Shown here piece by piece: positions 4,299 to 5,256 of a stretch of DNA of 5,256 bases. The DNA lies in NCBI GenBank assembly GCA_023391905.1, contig JAEWAD010000435.1:1-5256 (forward strand). The letters are read 5' to 3'. Below the pieces are notes generated by a model. The model did not search any database. It saw only the letters and a program-made list of their open reading frames with translations, and was not told where the DNA came from. A program made the position numbers and the translations under genes. The number at the start of each line of letters is the position of its first letter. The stretch's first letter is position 1. This DNA comes from Pseudomonadota bacterium. Lineage in GTDB: Bacteria > Pseudomonadota > Alphaproteobacteria > Rhizobiales > Kaistiaceae.

Positions 4299-4988
4299 TC
4301 AGACGCGTTCAAACACAAGCAGTGTGAAAAACCCGATCGGACCGACCCGTCGGCGGTCGATCAGGCGCAGGTCCGAACGGCCGAGAATGCGTCCGATGTC
4401 GAAATCCATGTGCCAGCCGAGCGAGGCCGAAAGCGGCGCCAGCTTCTCGCCCATCCAGCCGCGCCAGCCCTTCTGCTCGGGAAAATGGCTGACCAGCACG
4501 ACGGCGCCGCCGGGCTTGGTGACGCGGGCGAGCTCGGCCATCACCGCCTTCGGATCCGGCACGACGGTCAGCACGAACATCGCGACCGAGGTGTCGAAGC
4601 TCTCGTCGGCCATCGGCATCTCGCCGGCGTCGGCGACGTCGAGCGCCTCGACATTGGCGAGCTTGCCGGAGGCGACGCGCTCGCGCGCGATGTCGAGCAT
4701 CTCGGGCGAGAGGTCGATGCCGGTGATGCGGTGGTCGGCGCGGTAATGCGGCAGCGAGATGCCGGTGCCGACGCCGCATTCGAGAATGCGACCAGCGGGC
4801 AGCTCGTTGACGAAGCTAACGGCCGAGCGCCGTCCGGCCTCGAAGACATAGCCGAAGACGCGATCATAGATCGGCGCCCAGCGGGCATAGGTGCTGCGGA
4901 CCGCTTCCTCGTCGATCCGCGCCGCGCGCTTTCGGTTGCCGGCGAAGGACTTCCACTTGCGGGCGACGTCTTCAAAGAATTCCGGCAT
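4299..4988 (-). CDS. pmtA: Phosphatidylethanolamine/phospholipid N-methyltransferase, PmtA (class I SAM methyltransferase)
   Basis: Predicted to methylate phosphatidylethanolamine stepwise, using S-adenosylmethionine, to phosphatidylcholine at the cytoplasmic face of the membrane. Of 229 residues, seen are: YARWAPIYDRVFGYVFEAGRR (34-54, shown here by its ends Y34 and R54), the N-terminal signature of the Rhodobacter/rhizobial type; SAM motif I ILECGVGTGIS (68-78, E70-C-G-V-G-T-G76); D92 in GIDLSPEML, expected to bind the ribose; DESFD (128-132) and AMFVLTVVPDP (136-146); VTKPGG (156-161); VSHF (166-169); and the C-terminal GFFTLLVFERV. It has about 25 basic and aromatic residues before the usual start, perhaps a membrane-binding helix. 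The ATG has GAGG 7 nt upstream, and that site includes the mnmA stop codon 9 bp away, so mnmA-pmtA is probably an operon with coupled translation. No clear terminator follows before the tRNA promoter. A ubiquinone/menaquinone-type methyltransferase is a less likely reading. Confidence 0.88.
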   Translation of the reverse strand: MPEFFEDVARKWKSFAGNRKRAARIDEEAVRSTYARWAPIYDRVFGYVFEAGRRSAVSFVNELPAGRILECGVGTGISLPHYRADHRITGIDLSPEMLDIARERVASGKLANVEALDVADAGEMPMADESFDTSVAMFVLTVVPDPKAVMAELARVTKPGGAVVLVSHFPEQKGWRGWMGEKLAPLSASLGWHMDFDIGRILGRSDLRLIDRRRVGPIGFFTLLVFERV

Positions 4989-4997
4989 TGCTCTCCC

Positions 4998-5256
4998 TCA
5001 GGCTGCTGCGACATGATCCGGGACGATCAGGCGACGCAACGCCTCTTCCGCCTCGGCGTTCCGTTCGGCTCGCGCGATCCAGCCACCGCCGAGAACGCGC
5101 GCGCCCTCCCCCTCGCCGGCATAGAACACACAGGCCTGGCCGGGGGCGACCCCGGTTTCACCATCGAGAAGCGAGACCAGCGTCTCGCCGTCGCGCTGGA
5201 CCAACTCGGCGCGCTGCGGCGCCCGCGTCGAGCGCACGCGCGCAAAGATCTCGAGC
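4998..5256 (-). CDS. mnmA: tRNA 2-thiouridylase MnmA, C-terminal part (gene runs off the right edge)
   Basis: Only the last 85 codons are in the window; the start lies beyond 5256. MnmA (TrmU) is the cytoplasmic enzyme that puts sulfur on U34 of tRNA-Lys, -Glu and -Gln. The fragment is the C-terminal beta-barrel: LEIFARVRSTRAPQ at the edge, then a variable strand region, GVAPGQACVFYAGEGEGARV and VLGGGWIARA, the last two being the diagnostic end of MnmA. The tail after GGGWI (about 28 residues, to IVPDHVAAA) is longer than in many homologues. The ATP-binding PP-loop and catalytic cysteines are outside the window. The frame is open to the edge, so an internal GTG at 5237 is not the start. The stop TGA (4998-5000) is embedded in the pmtA ribosome binding site. 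Confidence 0.9.
   Translation of the reverse strand, partial: LEIFARVRSTRAPQRAELVQRDGETLVSLLDGETGVAPGQACVFYAGEGEGARVLGGGWIARAERNAEAEEALRRLIVPDHVAAA

Noticed and set aside
1..5256. CRISPR array, insertion sequence, prophage gene, toxin-antitoxin or defence gene
   Set aside because: I looked for repeated spacer units, transposase motifs, terminal inverted repeats and small paired ORFs on both strands and found none that hold up.

Overview
The window is GC-rich (GC-biased third codon positions) and looks chromosomal, from an alphaproteobacterium, most likely of the Hyphomicrobiales (Rhizobiales) type. The evidence is a Rhodobacter/rhizobium-type phospholipid N-methyltransferase (PmtA), a tRNA promoter close to the alphaproteobacterial CTTGAC/CTATAA form, a Tat-dependent lipoprotein L,D-transpeptidase-like protein, and a stand-alone aldolase resembling the first half of the RhaD/short-chain dehydrogenase fusion. 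Genus cannot be named from the sequence alone.

Layout. (1) 50-1297, plus: class II aldolase/adducin protein. It converges on (2) 1403-2113, minus: an ErfK/YbiS/YkuD-type exported protein whose usual active-site His is a Tyr; a T-less hairpin lies between them. (3) 2114-2344: divergent intergenic region. (4) 2345-3178, plus: AraC-type regulator with a C-terminal GyrI-like effector domain (Rob-like architecture). (5) 3422-3673, plus: small three-helix GlsB/YeaQ/YmgE membrane protein, followed by a strong hairpin at 3692-3713. (6) 3714-4090: little recognisable content, one doubtful minus-strand ORF. (7) 4091-4284, minus: a complete tRNA transcription unit with promoter, leader hairpin, tRNA with CAU anticodon (elongator Met most likely) and intrinsic terminator. 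(8) 4299-5256, minus: pmtA preceded by the 3' end of mnmA. These two are 9 bp apart and probably form one operon.

How the parts relate. The right side is housekeeping: tRNA thiolation (MnmA), phosphatidylcholine synthesis (PmtA) and a Met tRNA, all on the minus strand. The left and middle are unlinked accessory functions: sugar-phosphate or hydroxy-acid aldolase chemistry, cell-wall or envelope modification, a small-molecule-responsive regulator, and an envelope stress membrane protein. Only mnmA-pmtA is a convincing operon. The divergent transpeptidase/AraC pair is the one place where a regulator-target link could be guessed, and that remains inference.

I do not see a clear undescribed system. 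The points most worth checking are the His-to-Tyr change in the transpeptidase-like protein, the aldolase ending where its fused relatives begin their dehydrogenase domain, the hairpin that takes up nearly the whole tRNA leader, and the orphan stretch beside the tRNA 3' end.
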